Shown in pieces: positions 23,231 through 31,995 of a DNA stretch of 49,518 nucleotides. The notes beneath the pieces were generated by a model. It ran no database searches and was not told the origin of the DNA. It saw only the letters and a list, made by a program, of their open reading frames with translations. Every line of letters starts with the position of its first letter. Positions within the stretch are counted from its first letter, which is position 1. The translations under genes were made by a program, and so were the position numbers. The DNA lies in IMG/VR virus record IMGVR_UViG_3300033064_001904, positions 1 to 49,518 of that record; one strand, written 5' to 3'. Origin of the DNA: a virus.

Positions 23231-23981
23231 GGCAGAAACAGGCAGGAAATACAGTTAATATTTGATTCTTTTTAAGTATAGCTCCTACTTCAACTGATAC
23301 TTTTGCCTCAATCTCACCACCATCAAATCCTAATACTGTTATATTAGTGATCTTCCTTCCTACAAGTTTACTCGGAACAAGCAAGTACGCACCAAAAGTT
23401 ATCTCTTCTGGCTCCTCTACTTTTTTTATGATCTGTACTTCACTTTTCTTATCAATTAGTTTCTTTAACTTCTCAATATCTTTTGAGTAGTCAGGAATTT
23501 CTAAGTTCGCTAGTTCAGCTTCTATCCTTTTGATTGCGCTTTTTAAGCTTGAATGTGCATGGTTCACTTCTGCATACTCCTTCTCGGAATTCATCTTGAG
23601 CTCTTTTCCACCTTCTATTCTTGATATTGGAATATCACCACGAATTTCACTTACTGAATGTCCATGTTCAACCTCAGCGTATTTCTTTTGTGGAATTGCT
23701 TTAATCTTTTTATCTACAAATTCACATCCTCCTTGGATCTCAGAAATCTCATGTTTATGATCTTCATTCGCAAGTCCTTTACGCACACTGGATATATCTT
23801 CAATTTCAGAGACTTTATGCTTATGAATTGGCTCTGCGTATTCCTTAACCTCTTGAGCATTTAGAGCATCGTTTGTGATTTTCTCTACATCTACTTTGGT
23901 TAGTATTTGAGGTAGAAGCGTTAATACTATATCTAGTATTTTCTTAATCTCTTTATCGCCTTTGGTTGAAAGTTTTGACAT
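23214..23981 (-). CDS. tail-fibre-like protein with HxH repeats
   Basis: 255 aa. Helical N-terminus, then four spaced H-x-H motifs: HKHKVSEIED, HKHEISEIQG, HGHSVSEIRG, NHAHSSLK. HxH pairs in trimeric phage fibres can coordinate metal ions in the shaft, which is known for T4 gp37-type tips. A coiled coil and a small beta domain (EITFGAYLLVPSKLVG) follow. Start overlaps the upstream stop (TAATG). Likely fibre or fibre-attachment protein. Confidence 0.65.
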   Translation of the reverse strand: MSKLSTKGDKEIKKILDIVLTLLPQILTKVDVEKITNDALNAQEVKEYAEPIHKHKVSEIEDISSVRKGLANEDHKHEISEIQGGCEFVDKKIKAIPQKKYAEVEHGHSVSEIRGDIPISRIEGGKELKMNSEKEYAEVNHAHSSLKSAIKRIEAELANLEIPDYSKDIEKLKKLIDKKSEVQIIKKVEEPEEITFGAYLLVPSKLVGRKITNITVLGFDGGEIEAKVSVEVGAILKKNQILTVFPACFCRVITE

Positions 23982-24460
23982 TATAATATGGTGCAATATT
24001 CAAGCATTAACGTGGCAGTATGATCACTGGTTGGGTCTGTAAGCGTCACTCCTCTCAAGTATTCCCCTGAGCCAACCTTGAACGCATTACCATAACCATA
24101 TAATAGCCATGAGCCACTAGATGTAGCGTTGTTGTCAGATTGAACTGATCCTGATGTTGTAAGAGATGTACCAACTGTCCAATCAACACTAATTACTGCG
24201 GGACTGTCCCCAACAGTCCAATATAATTTTATTACAACAGAACCTGAGCCTGAATCGTCTACAGGTTCCTGCCAGTTACAGTAAGGATACTTAGCCAGTC
24301 CACCAGTACCTGTACATGATACATATTCTGTTTTGCATTCTACAGGATCAGTGCCGCCTTTTAGTGAAAAAGCAACACCCGCAGATAGTGCTACAATCGC
24401 AAGTGCACCTACTGTGGCGTATCTTCCAAGTGCCGCTACATTGACATTAAGTAAGTTCAT
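23981..24460 (-). CDS. exported or membrane-anchored beta-rich protein
   Basis: 159 aa. N-terminal hydrophobic segment (YATVGALAIVALSAGVAFSL, about residues 14-33), then a Cys-containing beta domain (VECKTEYVSC, YPYCNW, LEYCTIL). Another protein in this structural block with an export-type N-terminus. Not recognised. Confidence 0.55.
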   Translation of the reverse strand: MNLLNVNVAALGRYATVGALAIVALSAGVAFSLKGGTDPVECKTEYVSCTGTGGLAKYPYCNWQEPVDDSGSGSVVIKLYWTVGDSPAVISVDWTVGTSLTTSGSVQSDNNATSSGSWLLYGYGNAFKVGSGEYLRGVTLTDPTSDHTATLMLEYCTIL

Positions 24461-24756
24461 TAGTAAATAGCGAGAATATCAACTGTCTGAGTCCCCGAAG
24501 CCGCTTTAAGGAAAACCCTCGCAAAGTCCTTAGGTGATACGGTCAAAGAAGACCCTGGGGGGATAGGGAACTTAGCACCTGCGCTGTTTTTCCCGAATAG
24601 CACGTTGGCTGCACCTGCGTTGTAAATAATAATCTGTCTTCCTTTGGCGAAATCTAAATTAGTGAATAGTGCGGATATGGTACCGCCAGTGACGTCAACA
24701 CTTTGCTCGTCTGCGTCTAGCTGCACAAAAGGAATGTTTACACTCATGATAGACAT
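24460..24756 (-). CDS. small beta-rich virion protein
   Basis: 98 aa, FVQLDADEQSVDVTGGTIS, GRQIIIYNAGAANVLFGK, FPIPPGSSLTVSP. The order N-x-G...NVxFG...PIPPG...SxTV is common in small phage decoration or tail-associated proteins. Start 24756, or a second ATG at 24747. Confidence 0.55.
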   Translation of the reverse strand: MSIMSVNIPFVQLDADEQSVDVTGGTISALFTNLDFAKGRQIIIYNAGAANVLFGKNSAGAKFPIPPGSSLTVSPKDFARVFLKAASGTQTVDILAIY

Positions 24757-24814
24757 ATAATCTTTTGGGAAATTACTTGTATTATTGTGTTGATTATTTC
24801 AATAGTCTATTTGG

Positions 24815-24834
24815 TTGTATCCCATAGGATACAA
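24815..24834 (+). repeat. 8-bp perfect hairpin in the HNH insertion gap
   Basis: TTGTATCC-CATA-GGATACAA, immediately before the HNH-2 leader hairpin and upstream of the late gene starting at 24756 on the other strand. No U tract, so not an obvious terminator. Confidence 0.6.
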
Positions 24835-24835
24835 A

Positions 24836-24870
24836 CATAACCCCTTGATATTTCTCAACCAAGGGGTATG
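24836..24870 (+). repeat. hairpin upstream of HNH gene 2
   Basis: ACCCCTTG, 12-nt loop, CAAGGGGT, extended by CAT/ATG pairs past one bulged A. Homologous to 12430-12465, including the following ATGCTGTTC. Confidence 0.75.
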
Positions 24871-24882
24871 CTGTTCGTGACT

Positions 24883-25518
24883 ATGAACAATCCAAGTTTA
24901 CACGATAAAATTTGCCCTGTCGATGGGTGCAATAAGGCAAGAAAGCACAGAAGAAAACATTGTCCTATGCACTACTCTAGAATGTGTAGGAGAGGAACCT
25001 TTGATGTATCAAGGATGATGACAAAAGAGATCAATAAGGAAAATGCTAAGAATAAAATTTTTAGGTACACAAAAATCAATAAAGAAACTGGATGCTGGGA
25101 ATTGACAAGTCATGTTACAAAAAAAGGATATGGGAGAACACGAATTGGGGGCAAATTGATAAGCTCTCATAGGCTATCTGCATATGCGTTCCTAAATTTT
25201 GATTTGAATAGTAAATTATTCGTATGTCATAATTGTCCAAATGGAGACAATAGAAAATGTTGTAATCCTGATCACTTGTGGATAGGAACAAATGAACAAA
25301 ATATTAATGATGCAGTTAAAAAAGGTAGATTTACAGGTAACCATTCTAGAGGCTCTCTAAATATGAATGCAAAATTAACAGAAGATGATGTTCTAGAAAT
25401 TAAAAAATTGATACTAAAAAATATTACATATCGTACTATTTGTAAAAAATTCAATGTTTCTAGGGGTACAATTGGTCGCATTAATACTGGTGGAAGCTGG
25501 AAGCACGTACAATTATGA
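24883..25518 (+). CDS. free-standing HNH homing endonuclease 2
   Basis: 211 aa. N-terminal CPVDGCNKARKHRRKHCPMH zinc site; GCWELTSHVTKKGYGRTR; HNH core SSHRLSAYAF ... VCHNCPNGDNRKCCNPDHLW; NINDAVKKGR; C-terminal NUMOD-like HTH (ITYRTICKKFNVSRGTIGRI). Start 24883 by alignment with HNH 1; an in-frame ATG at 24868 inside the hairpin flank is possible. Antisense to the late operon, low GC, and overlaps the end of the 25513 gene by 6 nt. Confidence 0.85.
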   Translation: MNNPSLHDKICPVDGCNKARKHRRKHCPMHYSRMCRRGTFDVSRMMTKEINKENAKNKIFRYTKINKETGCWELTSHVTKKGYGRTRIGGKLISSHRLSAYAFLNFDLNSKLFVCHNCPNGDNRKCCNPDHLWIGTNEQNINDAVKKGRFTGNHSRGSLNMNAKLTEDDVLEIKKLILKNITYRTICKKFNVSRGTIGRINTGGSWKHVQL

Positions 25519-25716
25519 CATCCTAACTAGAGGATTAACCATCATCCTGCATTCTGGTAAAAATTCCTTGTATTTCCTTAATGTTTTATATACTGGATTT
25601 GTAGTCTCATAGTGTAAGAATACACGTATTTCCTCTGCTCTCGTTATACCAAGACTGTAGACAAGGAGTATCGAAATTTCATGTGGCTTTGCCTCTGGGG
25701 GTATATTGGTTGGCAT
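25513..25716 (-). CDS. small helical protein, paralogue of the 38173 gene
   Basis: 67 aa. IPPEAKPHEISILLVYSLG, ITRAEEIRVFLHYET, then a basic helix. Clearly related to 38173-38355 (IPEDTTPRETAVLIVYYVLG, DDIRKLLHY). The predicted three-helix pattern with an R-rich end suggests DNA or RNA binding. Its 3' end abuts HNH gene 2. Confidence 0.6.
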   Translation of the reverse strand: MPTNIPPEAKPHEISILLVYSLGITRAEEIRVFLHYETTNPVYKTLRKYKEFLPECRMMVNPLVRMS

Positions 25717-25765
25717 TCATTAGAGGAAGGGTATAGTGGGGATATGGGAATTATCTTTGGATTCA

Positions 25766-27643
25766 TCATTGGGATGGCGATAAGTCATTTTGTGACTGAG
25801 GAAAAGTTGGGATTCTAACCCCTGTCTGCAAAGCACCTCTTCCTGTGGTTTGTATCCCCCTAGATGCATGTGCCTCGAAACCTTCTGTCAAGAGCCTTCT
25901 ACCAAATTCTGTTGAGAATATTCTTGAGAATATAACATCTTGTGCAGCTATGCCAACAGCTATCTCTGGATTGCCCGAACCTATTGCAGTAAAGAACGCC
26001 GCAGTTTTTGCTAAGAATGCTGTTTGAGAACCTCTTGCTGCACCCTGTCCTCTGTCTACGGCTTTTGCCAGTTGTGCTACTTCACGAATACCCTCTGCTG
26101 TTTTTTCATCAAATAAATCATCAATCACACTGCCAAATTTATTTATAGAATTAGAGAATTTGGAACCACTAACCCTTCCATCGGTCTTCGCCTTGTCCAC
26201 TAACTTTCTTAGGAATGCAGCTTGAACATTTTTTACTCTTTGCTCTCCACCTTTTGTAGAACCTATAAGCTCGACCAATCTTCTGGCTTGGCTAGTTTTG
26301 CCTGGCTTTAACAAAGTATCAACAATCAATTCTGGACTATCAGACAATCTAGCAACGTTTCTTCCAACTTCACTTTCTAAGAGTTGTATACCACTTCCAT
26401 AGAACTCATCAGCAGCACCCAAAGCCTTTCCTATCTCTGGTTGAACCAATTTAATATGGCTATCTAAATCTCTCGATAGAGTAGCTGCCACCTTTTTGAG
26501 TGCAGCAGTATCACCAGTACTAACTAGAGTATTCCCAAATGGAACCATTTTATTGATTTCATCAAGAGTATCGCTTAATACTTTAATTGATAGCTTCTTA
26601 TCAAGATTTTTCCTTAAGACCTCTAGTCTACCAACATCTACAAATTCACCAAGTAATTCCCTAGCTCCCGCCTTGGTGGACAAGATCTCATCTAAGGCAA
26701 CCTTGGTTTTATCAACATTTATAAATTCTTTACCTAAGGTTTCTGCCCTGCCTGCAACTATTTTGTCAGCTTCTTCATATAGCTTCCTTTTAGTACCTGT
26801 CCATGATTTTTTGTAAGATTCTGCACCTTCTATAATTGCTTTTCCTGCAAGTCCAAGATCTTCTGTGCCACCTATCTTGCCAATAACATCATCAGAAACC
26901 TTTACAATATCATCGTTAGCTTGGGTTATTATCTTTTGCACTCTGCCACCAGTAAATCCCTTGGCAGCAAATGCTTCCCCCTGTCTTACGACTTCGGATT
27001 CTGATAATGCAGATATTGGTAGTTTAATACCAAATTTATCTGCTATTCTGGCAATTTGTGCATTAAATTGTTGTTTGAATGGTGACAATGCCTTGCCGAC
27101 TGCTTTAGTAGCTACTTTCCCACCGAATTCAGCAGTAGCACCAAATAATGCTTCTTTGCCTATTTCTCCAAATTCAAACCCCTCTTGCTCTCCACCAAAT
27201 CTTTTTTCAACACCAATGGTTTGACCTATAGCCTGTCGTCCTGTTTCTAATATTCCAGCTCCTGCTCCAGCCCCAAGTGGCGCAGTAACTATTCCAGGAG
27301 CTGCAATTATCCCCCCTCCGATTGCACCAAATATAGGCAATGCTGGGCCGACAACATCGGCTATATCTCCTGGCAAATCAGCTATATCAAATCCCTTACT
27401 TGTCTCGAATCTGCCTTCTCTCATATCTCTTGAACCAAAACCTCGTTGCAATCTCTCTGGAACACTTTTAAGACTTTCAAAAAGTCGTTGACCAAACGTA
27501 GTCCTTGTTGGTTTTGGCTCAAATATATCAATATCGAAACCAAGTTCATGCCCATTACCTTTTAACGTCTCTGAGAGTATCTCAGGAGTTGTATTAGCAT
27601 CCTGTAACATTTTCCGAAAATCTGATTCAGGGACTATAGGCAT
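25766..27643 (-). CDS. internal virion / DNA-ejection-type protein
   Basis: 625 aa. Charged N-terminus, then a long Gly/Ala-rich membrane-active stretch (PALPIFGAIGGGIIAAPGIV, about residues 93-130), then long helices. This composition and position after the tail genes is typical of podovirus ejection proteins (P22 gp16/gp20- or T7 core-type), which leave the head and form a conduit through the envelope. No enzymatic motif seen. Confidence 0.6.
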   Translation of the reverse strand: MPIVPESDFRKMLQDANTTPEILSETLKGNGHELGFDIDIFEPKPTRTTFGQRLFESLKSVPERLQRGFGSRDMREGRFETSKGFDIADLPGDIADVVGPALPIFGAIGGGIIAAPGIVTAPLGAGAGAGILETGRQAIGQTIGVEKRFGGEQEGFEFGEIGKEALFGATAEFGGKVATKAVGKALSPFKQQFNAQIARIADKFGIKLPISALSESEVVRQGEAFAAKGFTGGRVQKIITQANDDIVKVSDDVIGKIGGTEDLGLAGKAIIEGAESYKKSWTGTKRKLYEEADKIVAGRAETLGKEFINVDKTKVALDEILSTKAGARELLGEFVDVGRLEVLRKNLDKKLSIKVLSDTLDEINKMVPFGNTLVSTGDTAALKKVAATLSRDLDSHIKLVQPEIGKALGAADEFYGSGIQLLESEVGRNVARLSDSPELIVDTLLKPGKTSQARRLVELIGSTKGGEQRVKNVQAAFLRKLVDKAKTDGRVSGSKFSNSINKFGSVIDDLFDEKTAEGIREVAQLAKAVDRGQGAARGSQTAFLAKTAAFFTAIGSGNPEIAVGIAAQDVIFSRIFSTEFGRRLLTEGFEAHASRGIQTTGRGALQTGVRIPTFPQSQNDLSPSQ

Positions 27644-30303
27644 TATTCTGAGAAGAAGGAACCATAACCATATTCGCTTACTGTATCTTGTACATTCTTG
27701 CCTGGATTGAATTCTGCAAGATCATTTACATTTCTAAATGCACTTTCAGGAAGACCAAGCCTTTTAGCTTCTACTCTAACACGAGGGAGAATATCCTCAT
27801 TATAGGAATCAATAGTCTCCTGCGAGATTCTATTAACAGTTTCTAAGAACTGCGCACGACCAAGTTTACCAAATAATCTTCCTGCTGTAATTTTGGCTAA
27901 AATTTGTTCTGGATTCCATTTGTCTATCCAAGGTACGGCAGCAACAATCCTTTCTATATCATCATTTCTAACAGCCATTCCAGGATCTTTAATTCCTCTT
28001 TGCAAGAGTTCAATAGCAGTAGAATCTCCTTGTCCTGTTTTCAAACTTAGCACTACACCAATTCTCCTAAGAATGAAATTTGCATTGGCAGCAGACCTAT
28101 ATTCATCTGTATTTCTTATTCTTTTCACAAAAGGCTCATATCGTTTAACTTGTTCATCAGTGAATTGTGGGAAGTCAGGTACATATCCGTTTGTTCTATA
28201 TCTATCTACCTGCTGAGCAACTTCCCTTTCAGAGACTTGCCAAGTTTTTGCAGCATTTTTAATTGGATTTGTACCTCCAAACTGTCCATCCAATACATCT
28301 TTAGCAGCATTATCAACTGCCACATTTCCACTAGATGGGAGATTATCAATAGATGGCGCAACCAGAGCATTGTGCTGCTTTTTCCATATTTCTGCATTTT
28401 GAATTTTCAATTCATCTCGTGTAGCAATAGAGAATGTTTGCCCTTGCAACTCCTCCTCTTCTGCTATCTTTTGTGCAGTAAATTCATCAAAACTAATAGC
28501 TGGCTTCTGTTCTGGCGTAGGCAAGAATCCACCTCCTACACCCCCACCAACTCCCACACTTCTAGCTTTAGCAATTTTTGCCTTTGCATCTAACGGTACA
28601 AGTCCAGCTAATCCAGAAGCATCAAAGCTAGTTATGTCTTTAGCTAATTCTTTAATCATGTCTGCTACTTCATCTGGGGCAAAATTAGATGATAAGTATT
28701 CTATCCTATCTAGAGCATCTTGTTCCTTTTGGAGCTTTTCATTCTTGCTATCTTTAATAGCACTAATCATTATATTAGTAGCAGCTCTTACATTCACGGC
28801 TGCCCTTTCGTCTTCCTTTGATTTTCTGTCCCAATAATCAACATACATTTTAGCCTTCAGGTCACGCCTCTCCTTTGCGTCTAAGCTCACAGTCTTCTGT
28901 AATTCTATAAGACTATCTTCAAAGTTATTGTCAATAATGTTCTGGTTTGATTCGTAGTTATTTAGAGCAGTCTTAACGTCTAGGTTGTATTGGCCTCCTA
29001 TCTGCATTGCGTATTTCGCTGACTGTAAATCGCCAAACTGGCGCATGTTCTCAAGGTGCTCTGCCCCCTTCCGTACTTCTTTCTGTAAGAATTGAAGACC
29101 ATTAGTGCCTTGTTCGATACCTAACCTGTTTGCTAGTCTCCGGTTCTTTATCTCATTCTCTACATTAAGTTCGATCTGGTCTTGTTCTGCTTTTGCTTGT
29201 CCGAGTTCAAATTGTGACTTCTCAAGTACAGCCATATCTTTTCTTATTTTGGCAGCTTCAAGGGCTATATCTCTGTTCTCCTTTTCTATAGCATCTCGTT
29301 TTTCTGCTCGTTTCTCTAAGACTTTTTCTCTTGCAGCTACACCTTCCTCAACATCGTCCGAGACTCCGCCCCTATCCAAGTCCTCTGCCATAAAATTAAG
29401 CATCTGGCTTGTGAATATTGCTTCCGCACTAGAGGCTGATTGTCTGCCAAGAAGCTCCTGTACGAGAGGTGCTACGTTAGAATAGATAGGATTCGTTTGC
29501 ACTTCTTGTAGAAGGGAGTTTAGATTTGCGGTGTTTTGTTGTCCCGTATCGGGGATTGAGTAATCCAAGGTTTGCGGAATTGATGTACCCTCTTGGCTTT
29601 CTTTTTGCTGCTGTTCAAATATTTTCCTTTGCTCGTCTGATTGCCTTTGGGCATCTTCGTCATACCATGCCTGTCTCGCTTTTGCTTCTGCCTTATCAAG
29701 TGCAGCTTGCACTTCATAAGATGGAGTTGCCGTGCCTCTTGATTCATCAACTTTCTTTATATTCTCAAGCGCAGCTCCTCTCGCTTCCTGTACTGATTCA
29801 GTAATCGTCTTTCCTTTTCCGGAAATACCCAAAGCTCCAGGTTTTCCCATAGCTCCTGCTTCTGGGCTTTTTAATGGTGCACCAGCTGGGGATCGTTCAA
29901 GTTGTGCTGTCGCGTCTCCTGCCTGTTTAACAAGCCCCCCGTATACATCTATGTTAGTCCTTCCTGCATCCTGAATACCAATGGAGGGATCTTTAAACCT
30001 AGCTATGGCTGCTTCAGTTGCAGGGGTTACAGCACCGGTTTTTGTGTATTCATCCTGAGCAGCGAGTTGGGCATCCTCCAGTGTGCTGTATGGTGTTCCA
30101 ACTCCAGCCCCCTGATAGCCCTGTGTTGGGACACCTACGCCCTGTTGTATAAGCGCAGCAGCATGAGTAGCCATTTGTTGCTTGTTCTGCACTTCTGCGG
30201 ATCTTGGATTAATAACTGTCGCAGTACGAGCTGGAGTAGCCACAGTTGGGACTTCAAGCCTCTTTTTCTTACGTGCCGCGACATTTTGTTGGAGAGTGGC
30301 CAT
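27643..30303 (-). CDS. large internal virion / ejection-type coiled-coil protein
   Basis: 886 aa. Basic Pro/Ala N-terminus (NVAARKKKRLEVPTV), about 300 residues of Gln/Ala-rich sequence, then coiled coil (EKRAEKRDAIEKENRDIALE, VENEIKNRRLANRLG) and a helical C-terminal part. The stop overlaps the start of the 625-aa protein. The pair resembles podovirus internal core or ejection proteins. No lytic transglycosylase motif noted. Confidence 0.6.
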   Translation of the reverse strand: MATLQQNVAARKKKRLEVPTVATPARTATVINPRSAEVQNKQQMATHAAALIQQGVGVPTQGYQGAGVGTPYSTLEDAQLAAQDEYTKTGAVTPATEAAIARFKDPSIGIQDAGRTNIDVYGGLVKQAGDATAQLERSPAGAPLKSPEAGAMGKPGALGISGKGKTITESVQEARGAALENIKKVDESRGTATPSYEVQAALDKAEAKARQAWYDEDAQRQSDEQRKIFEQQQKESQEGTSIPQTLDYSIPDTGQQNTANLNSLLQEVQTNPIYSNVAPLVQELLGRQSASSAEAIFTSQMLNFMAEDLDRGGVSDDVEEGVAAREKVLEKRAEKRDAIEKENRDIALEAAKIRKDMAVLEKSQFELGQAKAEQDQIELNVENEIKNRRLANRLGIEQGTNGLQFLQKEVRKGAEHLENMRQFGDLQSAKYAMQIGGQYNLDVKTALNNYESNQNIIDNNFEDSLIELQKTVSLDAKERRDLKAKMYVDYWDRKSKEDERAAVNVRAATNIMISAIKDSKNEKLQKEQDALDRIEYLSSNFAPDEVADMIKELAKDITSFDASGLAGLVPLDAKAKIAKARSVGVGGGVGGGFLPTPEQKPAISFDEFTAQKIAEEEELQGQTFSIATRDELKIQNAEIWKKQHNALVAPSIDNLPSSGNVAVDNAAKDVLDGQFGGTNPIKNAAKTWQVSEREVAQQVDRYRTNGYVPDFPQFTDEQVKRYEPFVKRIRNTDEYRSAANANFILRRIGVVLSLKTGQGDSTAIELLQRGIKDPGMAVRNDDIERIVAAVPWIDKWNPEQILAKITAGRLFGKLGRAQFLETVNRISQETIDSYNEDILPRVRVEAKRLGLPESAFRNVNDLAEFNPGKNVQDTVSEYGYGSFFSE

Positions 30304-30503
30304 TATCTAAAGCGGTTAAAAAATCTCCCCCAGAAGGTTAGAGATTTCATGTTCCTTTCTACTCCTTTCCTTCCTTCTCTTTTCATGCTCTTGTTATGTT
30401 CACGGAGTACTGTCTCACGTACTGCGTTCTGCTTGTCGGCGTTCTTTTGTGCACGTCTACGGTTGTAGCGTCTTTTCTGGCCTGTTGATTTAGGGTGCTG
30501 CAT
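30303..30503 (-). CDS. small very basic protein
   Basis: 66 aa, MQHPKSTGQKRRYNRRRAQK then KREGRKGVERNMKS. Arg/Lys-rich, probably nucleic-acid binding or virion-internal. ATG 30503 or 30515. Overlaps the fibre-like gene upstream and abuts the 886-aa gene. Confidence 0.55.
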   Translation of the reverse strand: MQHPKSTGQKRRYNRRRAQKNADKQNAVRETVLREHNKSMKREGRKGVERNMKSLTFWGRFFNRFR

Positions 30504-31995
30504 AATGAATAACATGGAAGTTATAAAGGACTACTTCGTTATTACTGCTGGAAGAACTTGCTTGATAGCTTGTTTGCAGGGTCAATTCCTGAGTAGTATC
30601 AATAGTCTGCCCTGTGCCTGTCATTAGGCTTGTGGGAGACACATCTGCTGCGTTATGTGTTACCATTCCCACGCCCCTTGCCTTCCCTGTACCACCTATA
30701 GAATCAATGGTAATCATCCCATTGCCAGAGAATGTTCCCCTTTCCGTGTCTGAACCTTCTGTTTCCAGCACAGACCCACTCATAACAACAACAGTATCAA
30801 GTTGAACCTCTATAAGAATGGAATTAGTTTGTGCAATATTCATAATCCCCCCCCATGTGATACCTATTGAATCTCCTGCGCTTAATTGGTCAGCAGCAAT
30901 AGGACATGTATAGCCAACATCTGTATAGACTTCCTCAGAAGTCGTACTTGTAATTGCGTGAGTTGTACCATTCACCTTAGCAACACAAAGAACTGGAGTG
31001 CCCAATACGAATACGCCACCACTTGCTGTTAAGAGGGATTTTTTAGTCCCTGCACTTGAAAGTCCAGTACCTCCATTACCAATAGGCACGGCACTTGCCT
31101 CTTTAAATGCGCCTGTCCCTTGTGTCAAAAGAATATTCCCAGATCCCCAACTGCTACCTGTCCCCGTGCATCCAAGTTTTACACTACAAAATCCATCTGA
31201 ATTAAGCATTGGAATATAGCCTGAATATTTTTCTGCTCCTGTCATTGTCAAACTATGCAGACCAAGTACAAGTTGCCCCTGTGTACCAGAGCCTGTTCTG
31301 TTTATAAGCTGACTTCCAGTTCCAATTTGAGTCTTTCCAGATATGGTTGTGGAGGCGTTAGCTGTACCAGTATCACCTCTTTGCACCCATACCCCACCTA
31401 GGAAGTCAAATTTAACACCTAAATCAGTATCGTAAACTTCATCACCATTAGCTGCGGTCATAGCTAACCTTTGGGCAGTTGTTACATAATTTGATCTTAA
31501 CAGAGCTATAGTAGTAGACGAGCCCCGTATGGCTCCGCTTCCTGAGAATGTGTTAACCCTATCAGTCTTAGCTGCCCTGTTAAAGAGCCTCATATCGTTT
31601 GTAAACGTAACTATTGTACCTCTTGACCATACTCTCCCGTCCTCACAAGAAGCGAAAGTATCCGTATCCCAACAGAAGCCTCTTGTTACTCCGTAGAGGG
31701 TAACAGTTAGATCAGATGCAAGAGAGCCTGTAGAATAGTAAATGTATTCCTGATAACGTGAGCTTTTTAATTCAAGTATCCCTCCTGATAACGCAGGGTA
31801 GGAAACAGCATCTCCGTTTCGTATGGGTGCAGTAAGAGTGATTCCTGTTGTAGCTGTGGCAGATATTCCCTTGTTTAAGTACATCGAAGGGATATTAAAT
31901 ACTGTATATGACGTAATCGTAGCAGCTTTGAGTTGTGTAGCGTGTGTTACAGCTAGGAGAGCAAATGTTAATAGTAAACCATATTTTCTCATCAT
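30490..31995 (-). CDS. exported fibre-like protein
   Basis: 501 aa from ATG 31995, which overlaps the upstream stop. Signal peptide MMRKYGLLLTFALLAVTHAT, then beta-rich fibre-like sequence, with GGTGLSSAGTKKSLLTASGG resembling a fibre repeat. The C-terminal ~150 residues (VAKVNGTTHAITSTTSEEVY to the end) look like a compact jelly-roll tip. Second large fibre-type protein with a Sec-type N-terminus. Confidence 0.65.
   Translation of the reverse strand: MMRKYGLLLTFALLAVTHATQLKAATITSYTVFNIPSMYLNKGISATATTGITLTAPIRNGDAVSYPALSGGILELKSSRYQEYIYYSTGSLASDLTVTLYGVTRGFCWDTDTFASCEDGRVWSRGTIVTFTNDMRLFNRAAKTDRVNTFSGSGAIRGSSTTIALLRSNYVTTAQRLAMTAANGDEVYDTDLGVKFDFLGGVWVQRGDTGTANASTTISGKTQIGTGSQLINRTGSGTQGQLVLGLHSLTMTGAEKYSGYIPMLNSDGFCSVKLGCTGTGSSWGSGNILLTQGTGAFKEASAVPIGNGGTGLSSAGTKKSLLTASGGVFVLGTPVLCVAKVNGTTHAITSTTSEEVYTDVGYTCPIAADQLSAGDSIGITWGGIMNIAQTNSILIEVQLDTVVVMSGSVLETEGSDTERGTFSGNGMITIDSIGGTGKARGVGMVTHNAADVSPTSLMTGTGQTIDTTQELTLQTSYQASSSSSNNEVVLYNFHVIHYAAP

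Noticed and set aside
25745-25819. 24-codon hydrophobic plus-strand frame after the 25513 gene
   Set aside because: Antisense to the end of a long well-supported gene, preceded by a G run and not a C tract.
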